DNA of 64,000 bases from Rhodeus uyekii (GCA_037043235.1 JAWRVZ010000056.1:2377001-2441000); one strand, 5' to 3'; positions 45,701 to 55,565 are shown, counted from the first letter of the stretch. Notes: a model not told the origin generated them from the letters alone. Numbers and translations: made by a program.

Positions 45701-46550
45701 CTCCACTGTAATTTAATAAAATGTAATACAATTTTTGTTTACAGTTTTTTTTGGGATGAGATTTTAGATATTATATGCAGTATATTTATAAAATATTTTG
45801 ATAATTTATACAAATATTTTAACATATTTAAAAAAAAAAACCTTTATTTGAAATGATGAAAGTTTTGTTTTTTTGTGAATTCTACTTGCATTTTGTGAGA
45901 TTTATCTTGAAAAAATATTTGGAAATGTTTCCTGTTTTAAATTTTTTTTTAAATATTCACACTAGGGGGATAAAAACAGAGCATGGAAATGATTTCTGCC
46001 ACCCTTTTTAAATTGATTTAATTACCCCATAGATGTTGACAGCTGTGAGAAGTGGCTGAATTGTAAGAACGACTTCCTCCAGAAATATCTACACCAGGTC
46101 CTGACCGAATTACCCAACTGCCCTTGCATCTACCCATCTGAGGTGGTCTACAGCTCTGTCAACGTTTTCGATAGGAAGCTGCAAAAGACCTATCGCTGGC
46201 GAGATGCCAGCGGCCCCAAAGAGAGACTGGACATCTACAAGCCCTCTGCGAGGTTCTGCGTTCGCTCAATGCTTTCATTCGACAGCACCACATTGGCTGC
46301 ACAGCACTGCTGCTACGACGATCACATGAAGCTCATCACTCGAGGCAAAGGGGCCGGAGCCCCCAACCTTATCAGCACAGAGTTTTCCCCAGAACTTCAT
46401 TACAAAGTGGATGTGCTCCCGTGGATCCTTTGTAAAGGAGACTGGAGCCGCTTTCATTCAGTTCGGCCTCCAAATAACGGTCTACAGTGTGTCGAGAACC
46501 CACAGGAAGACGTCTACATGAATGAACTAGAAGAGGCCAGGGAGTACTGA
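27641..46550 (+). CDS. ism2: Isthmin-2-like secreted protein (whole gene, 6 coding exons)
   Basis: Isthmins are secreted proteins with a thrombospondin type-1 repeat (TSR) and a C-terminal AMOP domain; ISM1 acts in patterning, angiogenesis and metabolism, ISM2 is less well known. Six exons join in frame to 460 residues. Visible parts: signal peptide (about 1-23), basic stretch with a furin-type R-H-K-R at 75-78, the conserved FILDLKNFPDLANADL block (101-116), QNPNIQVTIEVV, an acidic Trp-rich linker, a TSR at about 224-264 (WSDWSPCSVTCG, with C-mannosylation and O-fucosylation consensus sites), an N-glycosylation sequon at Asn281, and AMOP from about 289 to near the C-terminus. DVDSCEKWLNCK, RLDIYKP and PWILCKGDWSR favour ISM2 over ISM1, as does the sptlc2 neighbour. 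Human ISM2 is longer, through its linker. Confidence 0.88.
29470..29825. repeat. Quasi-periodic 'AAGTCGCAATTGTGAGATAT' repeat, copy 1
   Basis: A diverged chain of about 20-25-base units of the type 'aagt(c/t)gcaattgtgagata', ending with GTGGCAGAAATGAGCTTCCA. The same structure and the same end occur at 58215-58595. This is a known style of cyprinid repeat. Confidence 0.75.
31010..31560. repeat. Unclassified interspersed repeat with a 9-bp minisatellite
   Basis: Sequence flanking the GACGCAACT array (TTTATTAAACAAAAGGAAAA on the left, CGTGACAATCAGACATG on the right) has the look of a retroelement end, but I cannot name the family. Confidence 0.4.
31155..31352. repeat. Minisatellite: 22 perfect copies of GACGCAACT
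   Basis: 198 bases of exact 9-bp units with no substitutions seen. Because 9 is a multiple of 3, all three minus-strand frames stay open across it, giving (SVA)n, (RQL)n and (SCV)n artefacts. Confidence 0.97.
31555..31825. repeat. Interspersed 'TTAGTTAATACATTAACTAA' repeat
   Basis: The words GTTCATGTTAGTTAATACAT and AACTAATGTTAACAAATGAT, and several shorter GTTCAT / TTAGTTCATG units, are typical of a very common fish DNA repeat. No coding capacity. Confidence 0.65.
32257..32315. repeat. Perfect 17-bp inverted repeat (59-bp hairpin)
   Basis: TGTCAGGGTTCTGTCAC (32257-32273) and its exact complement (32299-32315) enclose 25 bases. TGTCA...TGACA ends suggest an LTR or MITE relic. Confidence 0.85.
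34882..35124 (+). CDS. ism2: ism2 coding exon 2
   Basis: Encodes residues 44-124: a basic region with RHKRR (75-79, furin-like) and the isthmin-specific LDLKNFPDLANADLGSQNP block. The acceptor is TTCTCAG and the donor GTAAGA; both ends are phase 0. Confidence 0.93.
36835..36965 (-). mobile_element. Truncated tRNA-derived SINE
   Basis: On the minus strand it starts GGGGCATTCGTGGCCTAATG then GTTAGAGAGTCAGACTGGTA, a tRNA-like head with an A box, and later has CCTTGAGCAAGGCACCTAAG. The middle with the B box is deleted compared with the family as I know it. Confidence 0.75.
36982..37060. repeat. Dispersed AT-rich repeat family, fragment E
   Basis: CTCACCAAGTTTGCATTTAT, TTGATCAAAAATACAGTAAA and ATTGTGAAATAATATTGCAG, the same order as at 39950-40020. 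It ends 36 bases before exon 3. Confidence 0.75.
37097..37382 (+). CDS. ism2: ism2 coding exon 3 (acidic linker)
   Basis: Encodes residues 125-219 and one base of codon 220: VTIEVVDSPQ then a Trp- and Glu/Asp-rich linker (LFWPLFWEY, SLEENEEDLSYEGE). The borders are CACTAG and GTAAGC. Confidence 0.92.
39905..40640. repeat. Dispersed AT-rich repeat family, copy F, split by an insertion
   Basis: The family order runs from CACTACCATTCAAAAGTCTC to ATGTTATTTCCATTTTAA (about 40072), then resumes with TAGCAAGGCTGAATTTTCAG at about 40466 and runs to TTGTTGAAACTG. About 390 bases of unrelated sequence separate the halves. Confidence 0.8.
40073..40462. mobile_element. Element inserted in repeat copy F
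   Basis: Begins GGGAACTTGCGCTGCATCAA and ends GAGGAACCAAGGTTATATAT then GTAACC. These words are those of a fish repeat I recognise but cannot classify. Its position inside copy F shows that it arrived later. Confidence 0.6.
41737..41874 (+). CDS. ism2: ism2 coding exon 4 (thrombospondin type-1 repeat)
   Basis: Encodes codon 220 to residue 265 plus one base of codon 266. WSDWSPCSVTCGHGNQKR has the WxxW C-mannosylation motif (Trp226, Trp229) and the C-x-x-T-C O-fucosylation motif (Thr235). Six cysteines (232, 236, 247, 251, 259, 264) fit one TSR. The exon was found by reading the joined frame; it is too short to stand out as an open frame. Confidence 0.96.
41875..43835 (+). other. ism2: ism2 intron 4
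   Basis: Contains an interspersed repeat at 43040-43515. The rest is unremarkable AT-rich DNA. Confidence 0.6.
43040..43515. repeat. Interspersed 'CATAGACTGTAAAAAATAGG' repeat
   Basis: The starting words CATAGACTGTAAAAAATAGG and GAAATGAAGCCAAAATTATC, and later GGGGTTTATGATGGTGCAGC and CACCAGGGGGCGATCAAAAT, follow the order of a dispersed cyprinid repeat. No coding capacity seen. Confidence 0.6.
43836..43904 (+). CDS. ism2: ism2 coding exon 5 (small linker exon)
   Basis: Only 69 bases, encoding codon 266 to residue 288 plus one base of codon 289: DDIIPVTEPTLQEVTNNTQL, with an N-glycosylation sequon at Asn281. The acceptor is TATAG. The donor GTTGGT is poor, with a GTAATT four bases downstream; only the first keeps the frame into exon 6. 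Confidence 0.82.
44843..45708. mobile_element. Tigger/pogo-like element, 866 bp, with a nested hAT-like piece
   Basis: The ends CAGTGGAGTTC and GAACTCCACTG are inverse complements, flanked by TA on both sides. The following words (GGTTATGTCGAC on the left, TTCGGCGACATTAACGAATC near the right) fit pogo-like MITEs. Inside, at about 45150-45226, lies CCGGTCCGCGGCACAAAAAA then GGTTGTGGCCCACTG, which on the minus strand reads as a hAT end. No transposase remains. Confidence 0.8.
45160..45200. repeat. Direct repeat CCGGTCCGCGG x2
   Basis: Two exact 11-bp copies 30 bases apart (45160-45170, 45190-45200) within the hAT-like piece. Confidence 0.85.
46033..46550 (+). CDS. ism2: ism2 coding exon 6 (AMOP domain)
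   Basis: Encodes codon 289 to residue 460 and the TGA stop. The AMOP domain starts at DVDSCEKWLNCKNDF and includes NCPCIYPSE, WRDASGPKERLDIYKPSARF, STTLAAQHCCYDDHMKLITR, KGAGAPNLISTEFSPELHYK and PWILCKGDWSRFH. The usual isthmin end EAREY is present. The exon starts 110 bases upstream of the first ATG in its open frame. Confidence 0.97.
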
Positions 46551-46576
46551 TCCAGAGAGTACTGGTTTTCAAATCG

Positions 46577-46582
46577 AATAAA
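46577..46582 (+). terminator. ism2: Candidate ism2 polyadenylation signal
   Basis: AATAAA 26 bases after the stop, with a second at 46602-46607. A distal AATAAA near 49267, followed by a G/T-rich stretch, would give a 2.7-kb 3' UTR. Use of any of these is not shown. Confidence 0.4.
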
Positions 46583-46682
46583 CCCCACCAGTCTTGAAGG
46601 CAATAAAAGCCTTTTACTTTCTGCTTGGGTGATGGTTTTAAAGATCTTGACTCTCGTTTTTTGAACAATTTAGCTGAAAATA

Positions 46683-49380
46683 AATGGAACTGTTGAGAGA
46701 TTCATCTAGAGACTCAAGCTTAGATGTTGTCACAAACTGTTGCGTACAGCTCCACTGCAACAACACTGGTTGAACATGTTGGTCCAAAGCCCAGATTGGA
46801 AGACCATGATGCAATTTTCTGTGTTCTTTCTTCTTTGATGTTACGTACGTGCTCCAAACGAAGTTCAGCGACAGTTCTTCAATGGCATTCTCTGAAACAA
46901 GTTCACTGTATTTTCATTGGATGCATGCTTGTTTTTCTTCAGTGTCCTCAAAGAGTCCGATCCACCATTTAAGGAACTCCAGTAAAGCTGCTAGAATTGA
47001 GAGACATTCAAAAATGCAACAGAATGCCGATTTTGTTGTCTTTAGGACTGTAGATCACTCCTGGCCTCGCTTCAAACCGTGTGAGATCATTCCAAACAAA
47101 TCAAACACAAGCCACACCATTCGTAAACTAATTCAACACATTTCTGAGAATAGTTCTTCTCTTTAGAGATTGTATATTGTTACTCCAAATATGCACAGAC
47201 TTCGTGTCATTGGAGAGATATGTATGCAGGATGAATCTTTTTGCACAGAACTGTCGCAGAACAAAATAACGGAATCTGAGAAACGTTAGGAAACCATTTT
47301 TTGAACTTTCCTTTGAGAAGACGTCCCTTAGCAATGGGAGGCTTGTTTTTTAAAATCTGAAGTATAATTGGATCCCATTCTGTTTTCTTTTTTGCCTTTC
47401 AACACAACCCAGCTTTGTACTGAATGCAATATGAGACAGACGCCTGACACCAGTGCAGGGAGCTGTCGGAGCTCAGTTGATGGATTGGAGTGTTCCTCTA
47501 AAGGTGAGGTGGAGGTGACACTTGTCGTAAACGAACATCTCCTTTAAACACAATGGCTCTTTCAGTCTCTCTGTTCATCCTTGAGTCACAGTCAAAGCCT
47601 GGAGGCTTACATGGGATGTAGTTTGAAGGACCTAAGCCACCCTTTTCAGCACAAGTGCTATCATGATCTCTTTGTGAGATGTTGATATGGAATGCTGGTA
47701 ATTTGATTCCTAAATTCCCGCTGACAGATGACATGTAGTATGTAGCAATAAACACATCCGCCTTTCATGTCTTACTGTGTGATTTTAAGCACAGAATAGT
47801 GCTATCAAATCGGCTTTATACTTTTTACTAGCAAAATGAATAAGCAAACAGTATTTGCATGGATTACTGTTGCAGATGCACATTTAGTGATGTTTACCTG
47901 TAAAAGGTGCATAGGTCAAATCCCAGGATTGAGACTGCAAGGTATAGACTTTTACGGGTCATTCATACTTTAATACTTTAATAGCATACATTAATAGATT
48001 TATTTGCATTTTTCATTGTGGATTGAATCAGAAGATATTTTTGTGATTTAAAACTCCAATTATCAGTGCACTCATGCAGCATTTTGCTCATGGTTCATAC
48101 AGGGTTCATATCAAGATCTACATTCCTGTAAAGTTTAGTTATAACTCTAAACTTCTAAACTGAAAAAGATTATCTTCTGAAAAAGATAATCATGGTATTT
48201 GCTTTCGTTTGAAATAGAGATAGGTTGCAACTAACACTAAACTTTGCAGGAAAAGATCTCCAAGTGCAGGACTAAGTCAAGCACACATTAGTGTCACTTA
48301 TGATCCCTGTCAAACCTGATCAAATCCATAAAGATATTTTCATTGATATAGCAATAAATGGCAGCCGTGAAAACATCATTCAGTCCAGATGTTGGAAACA
48401 TTTAAATATCTTGCTCTTAGTGATGGTATATTTACTTCAGAAATGGATTTTATGATATTTATGGTATGTGCATGAGTTCTGTCTGACCTATCTTCACTGG
48501 AAATAAGTGCATCTATTTCACCAAAAGCTGTGCATACAATTCACTGTAAGTTTCAGCTGAAATGAACACTAGAGGCAGTAAAACACCAACAACTTTCATT
48601 CTTTTTAACACAAATTACAACTGCGGGGGCAGATTATTGATTAATAATGACAGCTTTTAGCTTTATTCCTTGCCCTTCCTTTGACATTTGCATCACATAA
48701 TCAGCTCCATATGTCTGGCTTTTCTGATGTGGTAAAATTGCTCGGTTGCACATCTGGTACCTTTTTCTAATTCGCAATACTGTCTGTTGAAGTTTATGTA
48801 TGATACACTCTTTTCTAGGTACTTTTGACAGTAAGAGTCCACCTTTCAGAGCTTAAAAAAGAAGGGCACTTTATTTAAATATTGATAATGGAATATATGT
48901 CTATATGTGTATATAGTCGTATATTGAATTATACTTGTACAATTTACTGATTTAAAAAAATGTTATTGTAAAAGGATGAATAACATAAATGCTGCAATGT
49001 TTAAGATATTGTATTTAATGTACAATTTTGGCATGCCATTTTTAACTTCAGATTTATCATTGTACAGTATTTATTACTTTTTATTTTGTAACTCATTGCT
49101 ATGAAGTGGATAATCAAATAATTCTATGCACTATATAACTATATGAGTTATTTGTCTTATAGTTATTTCTGGTCTGTGAAAGGAAAGTGCCATACCACAC
49201 ACCGTTCTACTTCAATAATGCTTCTAATATCATCTTTCTTTGTATTAAACACTTTGTGACCAGACATAATAAATGTAACTTTGATAATGTCGTATGTGTT
49301 TTAATCACAGTGTCCTGGAAATAATTATGTGGAGTTTAGTTGAAGAAGTCTTTAAAGTGTGGATCTATATATACAATTAT
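46683..49380. other. Downstream of ism2: possible long 3' UTR or intergenic DNA
   Basis: No recognisable coding exon or repeat. If the AATAAA near 49267 is used, part of this is ism2 3' UTR. Confidence 0.45.
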
Positions 49381-49384
49381 ATAT

Positions 49385-50225
49385 GCAAACACTTTTTCAC
49401 ACCACTATATATATATATATATATATATAGTGGACTATCACACTACCACCACCATATTTTACTGTTGGTGTGATGTTCTTTTTCTGAAATGTGGTGTTAC
49501 GCCAGCTGTAATTGGACACAAACCTTCCAAAATTTTCAGCTTTTGTACCTTTTCCAGTACCAATATAATATATATATATATTGGTATATAAAAATTGGTT
49601 TTGACAATCAAACCTTCCAAAATGTTCAGCTTTTGTCTCATCTATCCACAGAGTATTTTCCCAAAAGTCTTGGGGATCATCAAAATGTTTTCTGGCAAAA
49701 ATGAGACAAGCCTTAATGTTATGTTTGCTCTACGGTGGTTTTAGTCTTAGAACTCTGCCATACAGGCCATTTTTGCCAAGTCTCTTTCTTATGGTGGAGT
49801 CATGAACACGCCCTTAACTGAGACAAGAGTGGCCTGCAGTTCTTTAGATGTTGTTGTGGGGTCTTTTGTGACCTCTTGAATGAGTTGTTGCTGCACTCTT
49901 GGGGTATTTTTGGTCGGCTGGCTGCTTCTGGGAAGGTTCACCGCTGTTCCATGTTTTCCGTTTGTGGATAATGACTCTCATTGTGGTTTGCTGGAGTCCC
50001 AAAGCTTTAGACAGGGCTTTAAAACCTTTTCCAGACTGATATATCTCAATTAATTTATTTTTCATTTGTTCCTGAATTTATTTGGATCTTGGCATCGAGT
50101 CTAGCTTTTGAAGATCTTTTGGTCTACTTCACTTTATCAAGTAGGTCCTATTTAAGTGATTTCTTGATTGAGAACAGGTGTGACAGTAATCAGGCTTGGG
50201 TGTGGCTAGATAAATGGAACTCCAA
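49385..50225 (-). pseudogene. Broken Tc1-like transposase and element
   Basis: On the minus strand, an N-terminal helix-turn-helix (IEIYQSGKGFKALSKALGLQ, frame 49844-50065) is followed, through frameshifts, by a piece around ENTLWIDETKAEHFGRF (about 49610-49650, with the second catalytic Asp), then RNTTFQKKNITPTVKYGGGS (about 49435-49500). A terminal repeat word GCAAACACTTTTTCACACCA lies at 49385-49404. The DETK region is partly duplicated and a TA-rich piece is inserted. The last catalytic Glu/Asp region is gone. It is a dead Tc1/mariner copy. Confidence 0.85.
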
Positions 50226-50289
50226 TGTGATAAACCACAGTTATGTATGAAAACTTTAAAACAGTTTTAAACATAAAAAACATTTGTTT

Positions 50290-50545
50290 GGGGCTCAAGA
50301 AAGATTTACTATTAACATCAATGTCTGAAACAGTTGTATACATTTTTTTTCAGGATTCTTTGATGAATAGAAAGTTCAAAAGAACAGCATTTATTAGAAA
50401 TAGAAAGCTTTTGTAACATGCACTACTGCTCAAAGGTTTGTTTTTATAAAGAAATTAAAGAAATAGTTTCCTGATAAGCAAATCAGCATATTAGCGTGAT
50501 TTCTGAAGCATCATGGGACACTGAAGACTGGAGTAATGATGCTGA
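50290..50545. repeat. Dispersed AT-rich repeat family, copy G
   Basis: AGGATTCTTTGATGAATAGA, AAGTTCAAAAGAACAGCATT, then AAATCAGCATATTAGCGTGA and GACTGGAGTAATGATGCTGA, in a scrambled order compared with other copies. A Tc1 end follows directly at 50551. Confidence 0.75.
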
Positions 50546-50550
50546 AATTA

Positions 50551-50755
50551 TATATATGTGAAAAAGTGTTTCCCCCGTCTTGATTTCTTTCTCTTTTTTG
50601 CATGTTTGTCACACTTAAATGTTTCATTTCTTCAAACAAATTTAAATATTAGTCAAGATAACACAAGTAAACACAAAATGCTTCTTTTTTTATTATTATT
50701 ATTAATGGAAAAAAAATCCAAACCTAGGTGGCCCTGTGTGGAGAAAGTATTAATG
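50551..50755 (+). mobile_element. Solo Tc1/mariner end
   Basis: GTGAAAAAGTGTTTCCCCCG then GCATGTTTGTCACACTTAAA and GATAACACAAGTAAACACAA match the end at 26715-26860. It points rightwards, away from the transposase remnant at 49385-50225, so it belongs to another copy or an inverted piece. Confidence 0.75.
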
Positions 50756-50759
50756 GGAA

Positions 50760-53300
50760 CTCCAGAATTATCGTTTGAGTTTTGGTCCTCCCACAGCCTT
50801 CTTACGGCCACAAGTTCTCCTCAAAAATGATGTGTAAAAGGGTTGCACATCTGATAAAGTTTTTAAATAGCTCAAAAACATGAAGTGTGGACAACTGTTA
50901 CAGCAAACGGATACCAGCAGTCATTTTTAATTTGAGCATGATGGAGTTAACCGAAGGTTTGTGTTCTCATTTGGACATTAGGTTGCCTTGAACACATGTG
51001 CTGCCTCCTTTTCTCAATCACCAATTAAGAGGAATAACTTTTTGATTTTGGACGAAAAAAAGCAATAGCTTTAAGTCTAGCTAATGCAAAATAAATTGGA
51101 CAACTGACTCATGTCTTTATTAGAACCGTGCTTAATGTTACGTATTATATAACAAAGCTGAGAATAGATTGAAGCCTCGAAGGTTTTTCTCAGTGCTTAT
51201 CATTGAATAGCAATCTTGCTATGTAACGGCCATCTGCTGCTCTAATAATCTAATTGCCTTCATATTAAGTATCGCTTGAATGCCTCAGCCAAGACACAAC
51301 CTGAACCAAGTCCAAGTCAGGTGCTGCAATGAAGGTCAGTGACCTTTTCCCCTCCCTTTATGTTCTTTGGTGGTTCTGTCAGATCTGCCTCAAAGTCATT
51401 TTACTCTGACACTTGATGCCCTTTTCCCCTTCTGTCATAAATGGGTGCTGTACAATGTTCAGGTCATCTGTCAAAAGCGTATGTAAAACTGTGAAACAAT
51501 TGCTATTACTTTTCTAAGTCCTTTTGGAAGATTTTCGCCAGGTGGATGATAAAACGAACTATATCTAATTATATTTTGCAACCACTTAAGAGAAAAACCT
51601 GGCAACTGCAAAGCAAAACTCTAACAGCCACCCACAACTTCCAGTTCCAGTAACAATGATTCTTGTTCTTTAACCATTAAAGATTAATTTAGTATTTTAA
51701 GAAAAAAAAAAGAAATATGACAAGATTATATCAATAACAAGTACATGCAGAATGATTCTTACAAAAGGAGTGTATACACTGACTTACAGTGGTTTTCAGT
51801 CTTTTTACAGGTGAACCGACTCATTAAATTCATTTGGTCTTCATTTGTCATGCTATTGCCTGGTTTCACAAACAGTGCTTAGAATAAGCCAGAATTAGGC
51901 CTTGGTTTAATTAGGACATTTAAGTAGCTTTTGGGTCAGAAATGCTTTAAAGCACTTACAAAAAGCAATAAACAATCAGACCGAGTTAGTGGAAACAGTT
52001 TTATTGGATGTGTAATATTTTCAATTAAATACCAAAAAGTCGTTTGAAGCCCTTTGAAGTGAACAGGGCACCCGCTAGATCTCCCACAGTTCTTGTCGTA
52101 ATGTTTCTTTTCTATCAGTGGAAATAACAAGAACAAATTACACTCACTACAAAGTTAAAACACAATATTTATTAGAGGTCAGCCCTTCACGGTTCCCACA
52201 GTGAACTCAAAGCTTGGCGGCTTGGAACCGGGCGCAGGAGTCAGGCAAAGATAACTGTACCTGTATTTGGGGCTGTTTGCACAGAAAACACCCCCTTACC
52301 AAAGAACCTCGGGAGCCCAGATGGACGCCTGCTCTTTGTCCCTCACAACGAGAGGAAACAAAAATAAATAGCGGAGAGAACAGTCACAGGACATTGCTCA
52401 AACATAAAGACCCAGCTCTAAAGACAGACAACCAAATTGGATTATTTGTATACGACTATGGCCTTTGCTCTTGCTCGTACATTACAAATAATTAGGAAGT
52501 CTATTTCCAAGCATATGTCTTCTCAATGTACTGCACACCATTAATGCATTAGGAGACATAATTACCATTGAACACATAAAATGGTATAGGGACTCAAGAA
52601 ACAGATCTGTTGAAGTGTGCTTAAGTTTTGAACAGATTCAAATATGTTTTTTTACAGATTAAAACAAAAAGTGATTATTTTTTTGTACTATTATCTTTCA
52701 TTTGATTTATTTTGTCACTGAACCTCATCATACCAAATCTAAGGCCTACAGACCATTTCTTTGCATATTTTATTTGTGATGGATGTAGAAACATTTATGT
52801 GACGTATTTAGGTTTATGATGACGTTCCTGTCCTTAAAAACTAGTAAATGCTGCTGAATGGCAGGGCAAAAGTACCACTGCGTGCATTGGTGAATGAAAG
52901 CAGCATTTGAGAGGGGCTTGTTTTACAACCACTCTTGGGGCTATAAATAAGGGAGAGAGAGAGATCCAAAACAGACCTGAGAAAAGTGAGTCCATATGGG
53001 TGCTGGAGGAATGGTCCGTGATGAGCCAAGATCAAAGCCTCCTGCTTTGAATGAGTGCAGCTCCCCACACAAACCATACTGCACCAGTCTGCTTTTACTA
53101 ACAATGGATTCTACCTGAGTCTGTGTTATGCTATTTATTTCTGTATCACTTCATATTTCTATCTTCCAAGACTTAAAGGTAGGATACAGTTTTTTTTGTT
53201 TTTTTTGGAAATATTTTTGCTATACTGGTTGAAATTCTCTTCACATCATGAAAGCAATCAATAATATTTGTGGTCTAAATATACATCATTGACTGATAGG
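50760..53300. other. Intergenic DNA, no gene seen
   Basis: Only short open frames and no repeat I can name. The part at 51150-51480 is less AT-biased than its surroundings and is a candidate for conserved non-coding DNA, which I cannot test. Confidence 0.5.
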
Positions 53301-53310
53301 GTAGCAAATG

Positions 53311-53461
53311 TCCATCCATCCATCCGTCCATCCATCCTTCCGTACGTCCGTCTATCCATCCATCCATCCATCCATCCTTCCGTCCGTCCATCTATCTATC
53401 CATCCATCCATCCATTAGTCTGTCCGTGTGTCTGTCTGTCTGTCTATCCATCCATCCATCC

Positions 53462-53527
<66 letters not shown>

Positions 53528-54125
53528 TCATCCATCCATCCATCCATCCAACCTTCCGTCCATCCATCCATCCATCTTTCCGTCCGTCTATCTATCTATC
53601 CATCCATCCATCCATCCTTCCATCCGTCCGTCCGTCCATCTATCTATCTATTCAACCATCCATCCATTCGTCTGTCCGTGTGTCTGTCTGTCTGTCTATC
53701 CATCATCCATCGATCTATCCATCCATCCGTCCGTCCGTCCGTCCGTCCGTCTGTCTATCCGTGTCTGTCTGTCTGTCTGTCTGTCTATCCATCTATCCAT
53801 CCATCCATCCATCCGTCCGTCCGTCTGTCCGTGTATCTATCCATCCATCTATCTATCTATCTATCCATCCATCCGTCCATCCGTGTGTCTGTCAGTCTGT
53901 ATGTCTGTCTATCTATCCATCCATCCATCCATCCATCCAACCATCCGTCCGTCTGTCCATGTGTCTGTCTGTCTGTCTATCCATCCATCCATCCATCCAT
54001 CCATCCATCCATCCATCCATCTATCCATCTATCCATCCATCTGTCCGTCTGTCCATGTGTCTGTCTATCTATCTATATATATATATATCTATCCATCCAT
54101 CTGTCCATCCGTCCGTCTGTCCGTG

Positions 54126-54159
<34 letters not shown>
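53311..54159. repeat. 849-bp tetranucleotide array (TCCA/TCTA/TCCG/TCTG)
   Basis: Almost every fourth base keeps the pattern T-C-(C/T)-(A/G). The variants TCCA, TCTA, TCCG and TCTG are grouped in blocks, and a larger unit ending in TCTGTCCGTGTGTCTGTCTG recurs at 53417, 53671, 53754, 53876, 53953, 54047 and 54115. All three plus frames are open for 258-301 codons, but only as (SIHP)n-type repeats. Confidence 0.95.
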
Positions 54160-54605
54160 CAGTATATCTTTAATAATCTTACACATAACTCACAGAAAAT
54201 GATTCAAAATGCAGATCCGTTGGGCAGAAAATTACCAGTCACTATTAACAAACACTCTTAGATTTATAGTGTATACACTGGTTTGCTGGGTGTGAAATTT
54301 CTCCCATTAGCATATTGCTGTTTGTTTTCATTACAGCCCCTTCCCAGAATATATTCCCCTGCATCTTGGGAAGTTTCCAGGGCCGATCTGAGTCGGAAGC
54401 TACAAATGAAATGAATGACGTGCCTGAAAGCTTTGCTCTGTTACTTCATCTGAACGTTGCTGCATGAAAAGTCTGCTTTTGAAACATCAGACCACCAAAT
54501 TTGTGACACAAAGCATTACTAAGGAAGGAACACAAGCCACATTTAACATATGATGCGAAGAGAGTCTGAGCAATGCTGTGTCATTGCTAATTCATCACCA
54601 ATTAG

Positions 54606-54807
54606 CTTTGAAAAGGGTTCGATCCAAATATGATTTGAGAGAACTGCCTGCTGGTGGACATCTGCATGGTGGCATAAAGCACATTACTAATTCAGAGGGA
54701 ACTGGAGCTAAATGGACACGGAAACACGGCCAAACATATGTAGACCACATTGAACTCCTTGGAAAAGATGAGGAATCACCAGCAGATGTGTACATCATCA
54801 AGGGAAA
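54606..54807 (+). other. Unidentified exon-like open segment
   Basis: One plus frame is open from 54578 to 54811 and reads as ordinary mixed-composition protein, including SKYDLRELPAGGHLHGGIKH and HGQTYVDHIELLGKDEESPA. An AG lies at 54604-54605 and a strong GTGAGT donor at 54808. I do not recognise the sequence. It could be an exon of an unknown gene, a non-coding RNA exon, or chance. A second open segment at 55211-55366 after a TTCCAG does not share its phase. Confidence 0.35.
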
Positions 54808-54814
54808 GTGAGTA

Positions 54815-55493
54815 AAGGGAAAGCAGTGCAGTTAATTGTATCAAGATTCATTGTATATCATAGTATGTCATGACGAACATCCAATGTAAGCTGGAAACTC
54901 ATAAATAAATTGTCCTAATGTTTAGATAATGCTTATATAGGCTCTGTGTCTTATAATGCACTTTAGATTTATATTACATAATGATAATTAATCATTTTAA
55001 ACTCTTGAGGGACTTTTCATAATTGTGTTCCTTAAGTTGGCCTCCCACCTGCCTAGGACACACATCCTTTCTTTTTTCAAAAGCCATTAGCTTGAAGTCA
55101 GAATTTGTGTTATGTTAGCTAGCTCATGAACGAAGAACTACTGTATGTGTATAGACAGCACAGGTCCACTGCCGCTGGCCTGGTGGTTAACGCCTTGTTT
55201 ACTCTTCCAGACCAACAAGAATCCCAGATTTCCTCAGTGCTTCCTGCAGGGAGCCACAAATGCCTATGAGCAATCTATACTGGCAATCAAGTCTCTGTCC
55301 ATCACAAAAAAGCACTGTACATATATGTTTGTCCTTGTACTGGACTGTATGTCAAAATATCGATAAATACATGTGAAATGCATAAATGCTTTCAGATTGC
55401 TGGAGTAAATCAACGATGTCTGTAAAGTTTTTAGAATGTTAATATTCCCATTTAATGTTCTTTAAAATGGCATCTTTGCTTTGGCTATATTTA

Positions 55494-55495
<2 letters not shown>
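54815..55495. other. Intergenic DNA after the exon-like segment
   Basis: Contains an open segment 55211-55366 (TNKNPRFPQCFLQGATNAYE) after a plausible acceptor. No match is known to me. Confidence 0.35.

Positions 55496-55499
<4 letters not shown>

Positions 55500-55558
<59 letters not shown>
55500..55558. repeat. (AT)n microsatellite
   Basis: About 29 AT units. Confidence 0.95.

Positions 55559-55559
<1 letters not shown>

Positions 55560-55565
<6 letters not shown>

Larger units (their letters stand above)
43905..46032 (+). other. ism2: ism2 intron 5
   Basis: Contains the Tigger-like element at 44843-45708. No other gene is seen. Confidence 0.65.

Noticed and set aside
53268..54261. Three long plus-strand open frames (258-301 codons) of SIHP/SIYL type
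   Set aside because: They are translations of a tetranucleotide array in three frames; the 12-base period yields a four-residue repeat and no domain.
54606..55366. Joining the open segments at 54.6 and 55.2 kb into one gene
   Set aside because: The donor leaves phase 2, and the resulting frame in the second segment differs from its protein-like frame; no evidence supports the join.
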